Assembly (NCBI GenBank): GCA_963931925.1
Contig: OZ007570.1
Location: 30,476,688-30,540,687 of the forward strand
Source of the DNA: Onchidella celtica
Taxonomy: Eukaryota > Mollusca > Gastropoda > Systellommatophora > Onchidiidae
Direction: 5' to 3'
Length of the DNA stretch: 64,000 bases
Shown here: positions 48,993 to 60,382 of the stretch, piece after piece
How the letters are laid out: every line of letters starts with the position of its first letter
Numbering within the stretch: the stretch's first letter is position 1
Translations under genes and position numbers: made by a program
The notes under the pieces: model-generated
The model's database searches: none
What the model was told of the DNA's origin: nothing
Seen by the model: the letters and a program-made list of their open reading frames with translations, nothing else

Positions 48993-49208
48993 TGGGTTTT
49001 CATGTGTACGGAAACGGGAACGGCGACGGAAACGTCAAAAACCCTTCAAAAAGTGAAATAGAACAAATGTTTTCATGTGTGAGGAAATGTAAAAAAAAAC
49101 AATGTTTTTTCGTGTGTACAGGAACGGCCTTTCGGTAAACATGAAAACATTCTTTCTATGTCGCTACTTAAATTTTGACTTTTCCATTTCGGTACACCCG
49201 GAAACCCA
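48993..49208. mobile_element. Palindromic repeat (ACGGAAACG family), copy 2
   Basis: The left end TGGGTTTTCATGTGTACGGA mirrors the right end, whose reverse complement is TGGGTTTCCGGGTGTACCGA. Length is about 216 bp. Inside are GACGGAAACGTCAAAAACCC and GTAAACATGAAAACATTCTT, shared with the cluster at 17918-18275. A MITE of unassigned type. No target duplication recognised. Confidence 0.65.
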
Positions 49209-52200
49209 GATATAGGCGACATTCTTCGGTAACCAACCCGAAATCTCAGCTGCATTTCAAGTGTGACAGTATTGGGCGGATATTAGTACTCATCATAATA
49301 ATGTGTTTACGAGTAGAATGCGTACAGAATGTGGTTGCATTTCTGTTGTTGTTGCTGTTGATAATGTCATCCTGTGTTCCTGCAATATGTGCAATGGTCC
49401 TGCGAGTTCACTGGTGTTGATATGATGTACATGTATCTGGTGTCATCCTCTCTTTCCCCGAGGGGGGGGGGTGCCACGGAGGGAATGAAAAAGATGTGGG
49501 GCAGAATTGGTTAAGGATAGGAAGAAAAACAAAACGAGGGGGAAAAGATCCTTTATGATATAAAATTATGCAAAAAAGAAAGAAAAATAAGAAGACCAGA
49601 GAAATATCTCAAAGTCAAGGAATGTCTCTAGTTGTCCTGTAAATTGAACAGTTGCCCTGTTTTCGTTTGTAGGTTTGATTTTCTTTCATAAAGGTTATCA
49701 GTCCCAAACCACAGTTCATTCATATCTTGAGTTACCATACGGTATATATGCGTGATCTTCGTGTGTTTAACACGAGTTTTTAACTTCATGCGCCTTACGA
49801 AACTGGTGCATGAGCACAACTCTACCCATGTCATCTCGGTGAATCAGAGACTGTACACTGTACAGACCACGGAAGTAGTCACGCTGATCTCAGAAGAGTG
49901 ACTGCGTGGTTCAGGGTTTTCCTTTATTGCGTCAGTCAGCCCAGGTATTCTCACCTTTTCAACATTTGTATTCATTGTTCATGATTTGATAAAAGAATAA
50001 TATATTTTTTATTCCCTTGGAGGTAAAAGACACATGATAATACGGGAATAGAACACTCGGTGTTACAGAATTAAGAGCGCACGCCCATTCCTTTAGAGCC
50101 TCGCAGGTCACCTGAACTCACATACTGTGCCCGTACAATGTACATGTTATTATTGTTAATGTTTCCTTGTTTACCCCCTCAAATGGAACTCTGCGCCTTT
50201 CTTACATTCTCATCTGCAGGATAGGAAGGCTGAATGTCCCGTGTTTCCGGCTAAAAACAAGATATTTTGCAGTTCTTACCAGGACAGAATTTGAAGTTAC
50301 CTCTTCTTTAAAAAAAATAACGGAATAACAGTTAACAGCATGTCAATCCCGGGACGTGTTTTTATTTCGGTACAGGAGACCTGTTGTGATATCAGAAAGG
50401 TTGGGTGAATGCCCTGCGTTTCTTCCGTACAAAAAACAAACAAACTATGACGACAATATTTCACATGAGAATGCCAACTTCTGAACATTGTTTGTTGGGT
50501 AGGGAATCTGTCAGTCGTACGAAAACCAAAACACATCGCTGGATCGTTTACAACCACGCCTTTAAGAAGTCCAAATTTTAATGCACCAGTTCAGTTTGTT
50601 CCCGCTCAATAAAATTTAACATAGTACAGTGACTGTTACTGGTATTAGTGTGGTAGCAACTTGAGTGCACCGCTACTGAGTTATCGAAAGAAAATCCTAC
50701 CCGATGACTTGTTTATCATAAAATAACCAATGAAATATACACAATTATAATACGAAAAATGAGATCAATCTATTTTTAGTACCCGCTAAGCCATGATGAA
50801 AACCGATCGAATTGGTTCCAGTTACGTAATTTTCAGTACTAGATCTTTTTAAAGTTTGGTCGTGGGAGTAACGAATAGGCTATGTGGCCGAGAGATAACA
50901 TATATTACATGTACCAGTATATGTATCTACTTTATCTATCCAAATTAAACTAGAATCCCAATTTAAAATACGAGCAATTATGGGAATTATTATATCCTTG
51001 CAAGAGTTCGAGCAGGTCAAACACTCCCTTCAGTGATGCAATAACTGAACTTTGTACTGTACATGGGCCTACCTGGCTACCGAGCGGTGTGCTTTATTCA
51101 GGATTACTGACATAGTACAGGTGCTAAAGTTCACGAAACGTTTCTGATGGCGCTTTTTATACTAATGACAGACATGCAGTTACGAATCCCTGGTTTAAGT
51201 TTAATGTGATTATTAGTATCTGTGGCTTTTAGAAGGCATTTTATTCTTAAACTTCTTGTTCATAAGACATTAAAATAAAATGTACATGGAACTTGGTTTC
51301 TTAGTGTTAGATAACAACTAACGGTACCGTACGTGCGTTTATCATGCAGTTGTTCAGAATGAAGTTAATAAATCTGTCGCGTGTATATCCGTCAAATTAA
51401 GGGTTGCTAAAATATTAAATCTGCCGACAACTGTAACAACAAAGTTCAAGTGAGGCTAAAACGTCTTTTCTTGCTCTGGGACAAGAGAGAGCAAAATATT
51501 GACCTCACAGAGTGACCAATGTAGGTCAATGGTGATTAAATATATAGGCTACTGGCATAAGAAATATATTATTGTGACCTTTCTCCCAACATCTATAACT
51601 ATAATTATTTTTTAAAAATCCATTTTAAGATATCTTGTCTTACAAGGTCAGGCTGTCCCGTCTGCATACTTCTCAAAGTCCATTTTCTAGTGTTTGGTAG
51701 TGTAACCCGTGACTGAAATGGAAACAAAAGAAAAACACAAGTTCAAAAGTGACCTGATGAATGGAAAGTTAGACCGTACATTTAAAAATAGAAACAGAAT
51801 AGATAGACACAAAACACAGAAAGACACATCCTACAAATATGAAGTTGTACAGTTTTGTGTACCCTAGCCGGGTATATTTTTACGTATTTTTTTTTTCTGT
51901 CTGACAAGTGAATGGATGGACTTTGAACCCTATGATGTTGTATAATAAAGCAAGCACCAGGGGCCCTCTGGTTTAGAATAACCAGGATATGAGAAAAATC
52001 CGTAGTACCTGTGGATAAAACAAAAGTGGTTATATAGGTATTCAATTATTATCTGGATCAAGGGTGACTGCACCGTGAACTCCCTGCGAATCAGTGTGAA
52101 TCAACACAAATAATATATCACGGTGGTAATCAGCCATTATTTTGACAACTGCAGTGACATGAAAATAACAGGGGGAGGGGGGGGGGGTGCAGTGGCATTT

Positions 52201-55096
52201 TTTTTGTTTGTTTTGTGTCCGAGAAAAATAAAATACAGTACATTAAACGAGGGAACGAGTGCGCAGCAAGAAAATTTTTAATCTCCTCATGCCATGAGGT
52301 AGACTTGCGCACTCGTTGTTTTCTTTTTTACATTCAGCTTAATACAATTCCTCGTGTTTTCCCTGGTTCTTAATTTCGTAGGACCTGCAGACGCGGAACG
52401 TTTCCACATCTGGAGGTCATAGTTCGTGGTGCTAGTCCTAACATTCCTGTTTCTTCTGGTCCTACTCAGCATTCATACATGTGTGAACTTGACACAATTC
52501 GGGCCAAAACGAGAATGGACTTTGCTCTTCCCTCTGAAGCCCCAGGGTTCCCCTTGTTCATACATGTATATTCATGAGTTTAATAAGTCTCTTTCAGGAG
52601 CACCGCGCGGATTGGTCAACTGTGTAGGTCACACATGCGCATAAAGTCAAATCGCTTTAGGAACAGGGAAACCCCGTTTGTTATTGACGTTCTACAGCAT
52701 AAACGTGCGTGACAGCCTCATGCACAGCTGATGGCGGCACTATCATTCTGTTGTACGCAGTTACAGCTGAGAGTGCATAATTATTTTGATTTCCTGTCTG
52801 TACACATGTAGATTGTTTACACATATTATTGTGTGTAGTGCATGGTGAATAGTTGTTCATTGTGAAAGGGGAAATCTATTGTGATTTATTGTGGAGTTCT
52901 CATTCTGTCATGCGATAAGGAAAGGATCGCAAAGAGATAGACATGCTGGGCAGAAGTGACTGTGCTGTACCTCAGTAGCCTGTAGCTCCAGTATAAAATC
53001 GCGTTACTTGGCCGTAGCACACTAGCCATCAAGTGTAATTTCAGGTTAGTAACTTGTTCATAATCAGGGCATGATTTAGAAGGCCAATATGACCTTGAAA
53101 AAAAAAAAATTCCTTCACTCCCAACACATTCTAGGATGCCCGGAGAACTGTAGGCTAATATTCCTGTAAACAAAGAACACAATCAAAGTCAAAGATGTAC
53201 ACCTAGACTCTAGATCTAGACTATAACGAACACAACAAGTAGGCATACGGCAACAATCAATCCGAGATTAAGTGGGCCTTGAAGGGTGCCGTGTTGAACC
53301 AGTTTTTGTGCATCATCTGATGAAAACACATTTAGGGTAGTGAAGCAGTTATTTCCACCATTCACTTTTTTTTTTTTATATTGTCAGTAGGCCTATTAGG
53401 CCTAGTCTCACTAGAAGGTATTCCTCTCAAATGAGAATGACAACTTTATTGAAAACATCTTATGGCAGGCTTGTGCAGCTTTTTTGGGGTGGGGAAGTGC
53501 GGGGGGGGGGGGTTTATAAGAAGGTTTCTACCAGGAGTAACTTTTTAGTGGAGCTGGCAAATAATGATCTATTTATGGCATGTAGTGGTCATTTGGGGGG
53601 GGGGGGCTTTTCTTTGGCAGGGGCAGGTTGCCATGAACCTGTTTCAAGCTAAAATGGTCAGTGAAATATTGGCCCTTGAGACTTGGCTTTGATTTCACTG
53701 TTAACCTGCTAAAGGTTCATTGACCAGTACTCAAGTGAAGGCCAGTGATCTTGCAGATAAGACAATTATTCTGACATGAATATGGTCACCTATTTTGATT
53801 TTATTGCATGCTATGCAAAAGTTTAGGTAATCACTTTTCACAGACGGTGCCATATTTTAACAAACCAATTACCAATCCATGCTGAATGGGGCATTTTTAA
53901 TTTTACATTTGTTTTGTTCATTGTCAGTTAGTTACAGTTTACAGTGACGTCCTTGGTGCTTAAAAGTATATTAATTTGCACGCAGGCGTGAAGATACTTT
54001 TAATTCTTAATCCTGATTCCGGCGTCATCCCAACTCGGATCCGTAGCCTTAATCTCAACTGCTCTGGTATGCTGATCTTGTGGAATTTTATGTTGAAATC
54101 TTGACCATATTGCTGTTGTGAAATCTGAGAGTTATTCCTCATTTCATTGTTAGCAGCAGTCTGTTGTTTTGGCATGGTTTGGTTTGTACAGCTGTTCAGG
54201 AGGAACAAGAAACTAATTTCTTTTATTTGAACTAGGATTAACCTTTTTTTTTTTTTTATGGAAATCTACAGCCTATATATATATTAATATTTATCCCAGT
54301 CTTTTAAAAAAAAATTATTCAGACTATTGTTTCATATGGCTGGGAGGAGAAACAAAAGTAGGGGATAATAATTAATATGAACTTATTAAGTACCAATAGA
54401 TGGCGAGTTTGTGGTGATTTATGATTATTGCATGCTACAGCTTTTAGACTAAGAAAAATAATTTTTATGATCTCTGTACTGTTTTTCTTTACTAAGTCCA
54501 CGGACATTTATAATCTTAGACTTGAAACGTGGGGTACCCAATTAAAAAAAAACGTCTGCAAAATTACTGCAATTAGAGCTAGTCAACTTTTATTTTTTAC
54601 ATGGCTTATATTATTATAGTCATCTGAAGTATGGTGGATCATGGGAAGGATGGAAGGGGGGGGGGGGAGTAAGATCAGTATGGAGTGAGGCTGGCAGCCA
54701 GACTGGTTAGTAGATTTGTAGACTGTGTTTGTAGGTGTTAGCTAGTTTTTTCTTGTGCTAGCATACGCAAATGAAAGTTCCCACTGTAAAGACTTTTGAG
54801 CACACACCACTTCCTGGATAAAGCCTGGCATACCGAACCTCTTTTGTGAGAAAAATGCAAATTAAGTGTTGTTTCCCGCAGTATACCACGTATTGCCCTG
54901 CAGAGTGTCGATACTAATCAATTTAGAACAAGCTGACCTTGTATTTCCTCGGCGATGTAATGAGGACGCGCGGGGGCAATAGTTATGTAACATGACCTGA
55001 ATTATTCTCCCGTGCAAATTTAGGTCATGGTCTGGGCTGAAGTTCACCCATGCTGCAGACAATGGACTGTCATGATTAGAGAAAGGCTTTTAGACA
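49209..55096. other. Long stretch without recognised genes
   Basis: About 5.9 kb of AT-rich sequence with G-runs (near 49465, 52170, 53503 and 53597) and T-runs (near 53368 and 54246). Short frames on both strands lack domains and splice support. Two related phrases at about 50225-50250 and 50395-50425 (GCTGAATGTCCCGTGTTTCC and GGTGAATGCCCTGCGTTTCT) hint at an old duplication. A G-run precedes copy B of the hAT-like element. Confidence 0.45.
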
Positions 55097-56157
55097 CAAC
55101 GGCGAGGCTTCCTCATAATCAAATTATCAGTGATTACCCTTCGAATATTAATTCTAGAATTACTACCCTTTTCAGATCGAGCCCAAGTCCATTTAGTCAG
55201 TTCAGCATTCTATTCTACCTTGCTATTTTGGGTTTGTTGTTAAAGTCTAACACCCCTCACCCAAAAGCATCTTTGTAGCGACTTACACCATATGAACTGG
55301 TCCAAAATCAGTGATTAACAAAGACGAAGAAGACTTGACTACACCCAGAAGCTAGCTTGAGCACAGCCTGTTTTCATCAAAGCGGCGCCGCAGACAGCAA
55401 AATAGTGGGGGAAAAATAGGTTTATAATCAAGGTTTGACCCGATTTTACGTACTTATGCAGGTTTTTCACTATGCGGTCGTTTTCATCCCAATCGAAAGG
55501 TAAAGAGTAGAGTGAAAGAGTTTGTGTGGATCTTTTTTTTTTTTTGGTTGAAGTAATCTAAGAATAATTTACTCTACGCACAGCAAGAGCTATTAAAGAA
55601 TAATAATTATTATAGTCTAGATCTAGATCTAGATATAACTGTGATCAAAATCAGTCGAACGTATTAAGAACATCAATTCACTTGATAGGTCGCTCGAACC
55701 TAAACCGCAACGGCAGATAGCCACTTCTCCGAAATCGCTACACATTGTTGTGTCACAGAGATGCCATTTAAGCACTTTCTACCATTTAATGTTAATGGGT
55801 CCTTTCCGAGAAACTTTATGAGATGGTAGAATACCAAAATCTCTGGCTATGAATATGACAATGAAAACGTGCCGTTCAAATTATATTTTAAAAAATGGGT
55901 GAAAAATATGCGTTTATAAGTCTGTAAGTATGAATGAATAGTTTTTCAGATTAGTTTGGCTTGTAAATTGCTGCATTCCTGTCCTGTTGACAAGAATAGT
56001 CCGCTCTTTAGATTTTTGCAGTGCCTAGCAACCGTTTCATTGTTTTAGTCGCTGCATTTATGATTATGTGAAAATGATGCAGCGATACGTCCTATTATGA
56101 GGATCTTACTAGCTTAAGTTCTGATTACCCTCTGCAGAGGGCCACGCTTCGCCCCTG
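55097..56157 (+). mobile_element. 1.06-kb hAT-like non-autonomous element, copy B
   Basis: Begins CAACGGCGAGGCTTCC and ends CCACGCTTCGCCCCTG. Flanked by a perfect 8-bp duplication TTTAGACA (55089-55096 and 56158-56165). It matches copy A (43228-44289) in inverted orientation along its whole length with scattered substitutions and small indels. The last TIR is intact and the first differs at two bases. No transposase frame, so it must have been moved in trans by a related hAT transposase. Confidence 0.9.
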
Positions 56158-57010
56158 TTTAGACACTAATTGAGCTGTACAGTGAAAGCAATAGTAGCAT
56201 AAACATCTTTGGGCATTTCAGCCTTGAAAAATAATTCTTGTTTGGGCTTCATTCCCGACCATTGTATAACACCATTCTGATTCACACTGGCGAGCCTTTA
56301 TTTGATCAGTCTTGGGCTGTAGATGAATTAGAACAATAGATACCTTTAGGACAGATGAGGCTGAAACTGAGGACCTCTAATCACTTGTTTTCTAAATGAC
56401 CGAATCAATGAAAGATTTGAAATGTTTATCATTAAAGTCATATCATTTAGGCACGCGCTATACAGCTCTTAATAAATAATAGACGTTGCATTTTCACCCA
56501 CCCCAGTGATCCGTGTAAAACATTATAATGCACATTACCTTTTAATGATAATATCGCTTTAAACAAAATTCTTGAGTTGGAGTTTTAATGAGATGGGAGA
56601 GAGATTGTAAAAGATTCAGTAAAGTACTTGTACAGGGTTCCAAGGAATACATGAAATCTCAGATGTAGTGCCTGCTATTGTGTATTCCTTTCTCATGAAC
56701 ATAACCGATGAACTGTCAAAGAGTTCTGAACAGGAGTGGCCCTACGTGCAGTTTGCAAGAAAAACTATGAACGCGAATATCAGGAGGTGCCAGTGCCAAT
56801 GGGTTGTGCTGATCCACTGCATGCAACGTCTGCAAGACTGTTATCAAGAAAGGTGGTACAAATGTTTACCAATTTCCTTTGCACGTTTCACGGGGGGTGC
56901 TGAGTGCGGTGGCATTGCGACTGCTTGAAGTGAACAATAATAGTAACAGTAGTCACTAGTCACCCTTGCGTCAAGGCGCAATCTTGTCAAGGCCAGCCAG
57001 AAGCGCCCAC
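56158..57010. other. No gene seen; upstream flank of the orphan gene
   Basis: Unique AT-rich sequence between hAT copy B and the putative promoter. It contains a short frame at 56668-56928 without domain or splice support. Confidence 0.4.
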
Positions 57011-57118
57011 CCAATCAGGACATTGTTATCAACAGCGCTGTTATCATATTGAAACTATGAAACGATATTTGCGTATTCCCACATGAGTGCGTTGGGTGGA
57101 ACTGGAAGGTATATAAAG
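57011..57118 (+). promoter_or_regulatory. CCAAT and TATA elements of the orphan membrane-protein gene
   Basis: CCAATCAGG at about 57011-57019 lies roughly 100 bp upstream of a clear TATA box, TATATAAAG at 57110-57118. This predicts transcription starting near 57140 on the + strand. It is the strongest core-promoter arrangement in the window and lies 1.6 kb upstream of the start codon at 58767. Confidence 0.5.
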
Positions 57119-57139
57119 CGAGGTTGGAATGTTGGACAA

Positions 57140-57303
57140 TCAGCTTGGCCGAGGTGCATAGTACATGTAGTATTTTGTTCAGGCGGGTGCTGAATTGTGA
57201 ATCATCGTACACTGTAACACTTGTCTTTTACTATACTGGTCACAGACAGTGTGAATCTTCGTGTAGCCTATTAATTTCAACATTCAGTCCTTGGAGGAAA
57301 CAG
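57140..57303 (+). other. Putative noncoding first exon
   Basis: About 30 bp after the TATA box begins a stretch that ends in GGAGGAAACAG|GTACTT, a usable but not strong donor. Splicing to the acceptor TTCTTCTTTTCAG before 58633 would give a 5' UTR joined to the start-codon exon. No ATG-initiated frame of note. Inferred from signals only. Confidence 0.4.
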
Positions 57304-58632
57304 GTACTTATGAATGAAAGCAGATAGAAATATATTCCGATCTATATCGAGAGCTATCAACTAGAATGCGTGGTCGGTATGTCCAGTTTTATTCGTTGCT
57401 TTTGAATGTCTGTAGATATCCAAGACACAGGATGTGTGACTATTTCATAACCCAATAAAACTATTCATGTGAACGCGTTGAAGTTATTGCAATTATTTGA
57501 ATGTTCATTAAGGTTACAAATTTTAAACTCTTTTTTTTTCTTCTCAGTTTGACAATTTTGAACATAAAACATTCTGGTTGTCAACCCTCGATATATTTCA
57601 AGGGAAAAAAAAAAAGGAAACTTTTCTTTTTCTCATTTTCCTTATATCATTATCTCCAGCGGGCGAATGGAGAATTTTCTTTTGATTATCATTAGGACAT
57701 TTTGAAATGAAATGTTCATGTAAATTGTAATACATGTAGGCCATAACATTAACAGAAATGGCTATAAATGGAAAAAACAACACTCTCGAAAAAGACCATT
57801 ATTTGATTAAAAACCGAATGCTCTTTTTTTTTTCAAAGGTACTTTCATATCTTCGAACCTGTGTGATACATAGTATCTTTTAGAAGTACATTATTCTTCA
57901 CCAAAGGATGCAACTTGATTTTGAAGTCCCCTTAATGTTCGTAACTCTGTAGTGCATAAAGTCAAAAGGGTGTTAACTGTCGCTTGATGGTGCAAAAAGG
58001 CCTGCTTCAAAAACTGTTCCCCGGCAGTGCAGAGAGGTCTTCAACAACCTGATAAAAAACGTTGTGAACTAAAAATTGTTGTTAAGATAGACCTTTCTTT
58101 ATCTCAAGCTACAGTCTCTTGTTGTACATTTCAGTGTAAACAGGCTTTATTTGCACGTAGGATCCAGTCAGTAAGCTTGGGCTTGTTACTCTATAGTCAT
58201 ATGAGATATAAAATATCTTTGTAGGTCGCTAGCCAGTGAAGGGGGCCATTATAGGCCAGAACAAACAGCCGATCTTAATGCCTTGACATGACTGGTGCCT
58301 TCTCATACATTTTAGGACATTCACCTATCTCCAGCTTGGTTTACGTGCAGTGGCATAGGTAGATGCCCTGGCTTGTTCCTCTGCTTTCATTAGCATGCTC
58401 AGAGGTGCAGAAAATACTGCAACATTTGCATCAGTTGATTTTTATAATGTGGTTAATATTTTTTATTGTTATGGGGTCTAACCAAATGGGTTCTCTTTTG
58501 TTTTTTATCCCAAACATTTTGTATTATGGATTTTGTAGTGTTGTTGAGTCACTCACTTGCATTTGTTTCCTTTTTTTTGGTGTTTTTGTCTTGTTTCAGA
58601 TTAATTTCATGGGCCATTCTTTCTTCTTTTCA

Positions 58633-59748
58633 GATTTCTTTTGAAACTTCGCACAGCCAGAAGATAAGTCTCCACACAATACCCAGCCACAGAGATTTGC
58701 TGTTGAATTGTAACCCGTTCTCGAGTGCCATAGATGCAGAAATAAAGCTATTCTGCACATCTCAGCATGAAACTGCCTGGTAAAGTCACGGCCAAAAAAG
58801 GTTCGCAAAAATACTCTGAGGTCAAAGAAAATGATACCAACAAATCAAATGCAGTATCAATATATTCTGTGAAAGATACTACCTCTTCTGTCCTCTTGCC
58901 ATCTCCAAAACTGCAGATGCCTGCGGAAATGGCCCAAGACATGAGTAGTGAGGAAATCATGACTTTGGTGTCGTCACTTGGTGGCACAGACCAGCAAAGT
59001 GGTATCACTTCCGAAGCAAGAACTTTGGATGGGGATGAATGGAAAAATGTTGTGGATTGTTCTGAGGAAGAAAAATTGTTAGACAATAGGAAACAAAGCA
59101 GTCGCGCTAGTTCAGTGTATGATGACAGCGGTTTTAACAGTTGTGCCAGTGAGGACAGAGATGACATTGAGGAAGCCCTTTTAAACATTGACTATGACTG
59201 TGATCTTGAAGATAATGTTAATAGTGTTGATGAAGGTGTACAAGAAACTCCTGAAAACTTGGAACTGAAGATCGATAAATGTGTGACTGGAAGTGAGGAT
59301 GCCCCGCTGAAAACTTCTTTGTCCAAATCAGAACATGTTAATTCTGAAACTGATGCCTGTATTTCAAAAAGTTCAAACACAGACACAAACACAGACTCTT
59401 CTATGATACTTAGTAAGTGTAAAAATGTTGGCATGTCTAGTGTGGGTTCCAGTAGTATTTCTGTGAGAAACTCTCAGAGAAACCGAAGAAGAGAACTGAA
59501 CAATTTATTACTCCCTTCACTGAACTCCATCAGGCCACGAAGCACCAGAGGGCGTCGTCACAAAGACTGTAACAATAATGACACTGGCATCAAAAGTCTC
59601 CACTCATTTCTGGGAAAATCGCCTTTCAGGCTTGTGGATTGCTTCCAAGAAAAGGGCATTCTGTCCTTTGTTGCATGCATTGCTTACACCTTACTGCTGG
59701 TCTTCCTGTTTGGTGTCCTATCAATATTTGTGGAGTGTGCCAAATCAG
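58633..59748 (+). CDS. Start-codon exon of unknown single-pass membrane protein (CDS from 58767)
   Basis: The exon opens after CTTCTTTTCAG (58622-58632) with 134 bp of 5' UTR. An in-frame TAA lies 24 bp before the ATG at 58767, which has A at -3, so this start is well fixed. The frame gives 327 codons plus one base and ends at AAATCAG|GTAAGA. The protein opens basic (MKLPGKVTAKKGSQKYSE). A long acidic, Ser-rich disordered region follows with SSEEIMTLVSSLGG, RASSVYDDSGFNSCASEDRD, poly-D/E and many S/T-N repeats. An Arg-rich patch (RNSQRNRRRELN, RPRSTRGRRH) precedes one membrane segment, residues about 297-322 (ILSFVACIAYTLLLVFLFGV core). This topology is that of a C-terminally anchored protein with a large cytosolic or nucleoplasmic domain, as in some nuclear-envelope or ER proteins. 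I do not recognise the family. Confidence 0.8.
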
Positions 59749-60299
59749 GTAAGAACAGTGTATTTATATGTGGTTTATAAAGCTCTTCATGCTTTCTCTT
59801 CAAATGTTGAGATGACAAGCCAACGAAATTTAATGTGGTAATTTGTTGTCCAGGGGATCGCGTTGAATTTTACCATTGATTTCAGTATGTACATGTATTC
59901 ATGTAACATATCCTGCTGTTTGAATACATCTCCTACCGAAACACTGTAGAGCTGGGACACCCAATGACCAGTGTGTGGCTCAACCCCGTATAGAATGTAA
60001 AAGCTGAAAGCCTTGTTTGATAGGGGTTGTTATCTTGTCATCTGGCTGCCCCAAGAGTTTCAATTCTTTATTTTTGTTTTCATTTTTGGTACTGTCCTAT
60101 TCATTTAATAGTTTAATAAAAGTAAAAAGGGGGGTTTTCAGTTGTGAGAATTACATCAAATACATTTATTTAAGCATTAAGAATTGTATGATTTTTTTGT
60201 TTCAGAAAAATGAAATTCACACCTTTGATATATGTATTATAAGTGATTTTGTAGAAATGTTCCAAGTTCTCATGCATGATCTTTGTTTGTTTTCCTCAG

Positions 60300-60382
60300 T
60301 TATGGGCAAGGAGAACTTGAAGGATATGAAGAAGAACATCATACAAGCTCGAAGGAGCCGCATGGGTGTGACCTCAGGCTGA
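60300..60382 (+). CDS. Last coding exon of the unknown single-pass membrane protein
   Basis: The acceptor TTTTCCTCAG (ending 60299) opens two bases that finish the split codon (G+TT, Val). The frame then encodes MGKENLKDMKKNIIQARRSR and ends MGVTSG with TGA at 60380-60382. The full protein is 354 residues, so 32 residues, mostly basic, follow the membrane segment. The intron of 551 bp (59749-60299) has consensus ends. Without this exon the frame would read into the intron (GKNSVFICGL), which I judge not to be the main product. Confidence 0.75.

Noticed and set aside
49175-49420. Signal-peptide-like frame with VVAFLLLLLL
   Set aside because: The hydrophobic run comes from a GTT/GCT triplet repeat and there is no donor site in frame.
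44102-55278. Two frames sharing the peptide PHNQIISDYPSNINSRIT
   Set aside because: The similarity comes from the duplicated 1.06-kb hAT-like element; neither frame resembles a transposase.
59749-59780. Read-through of the orphan gene ending GKNSVFICGL
   Set aside because: A consensus donor precedes it and the next exon joins in phase, so this is intron.
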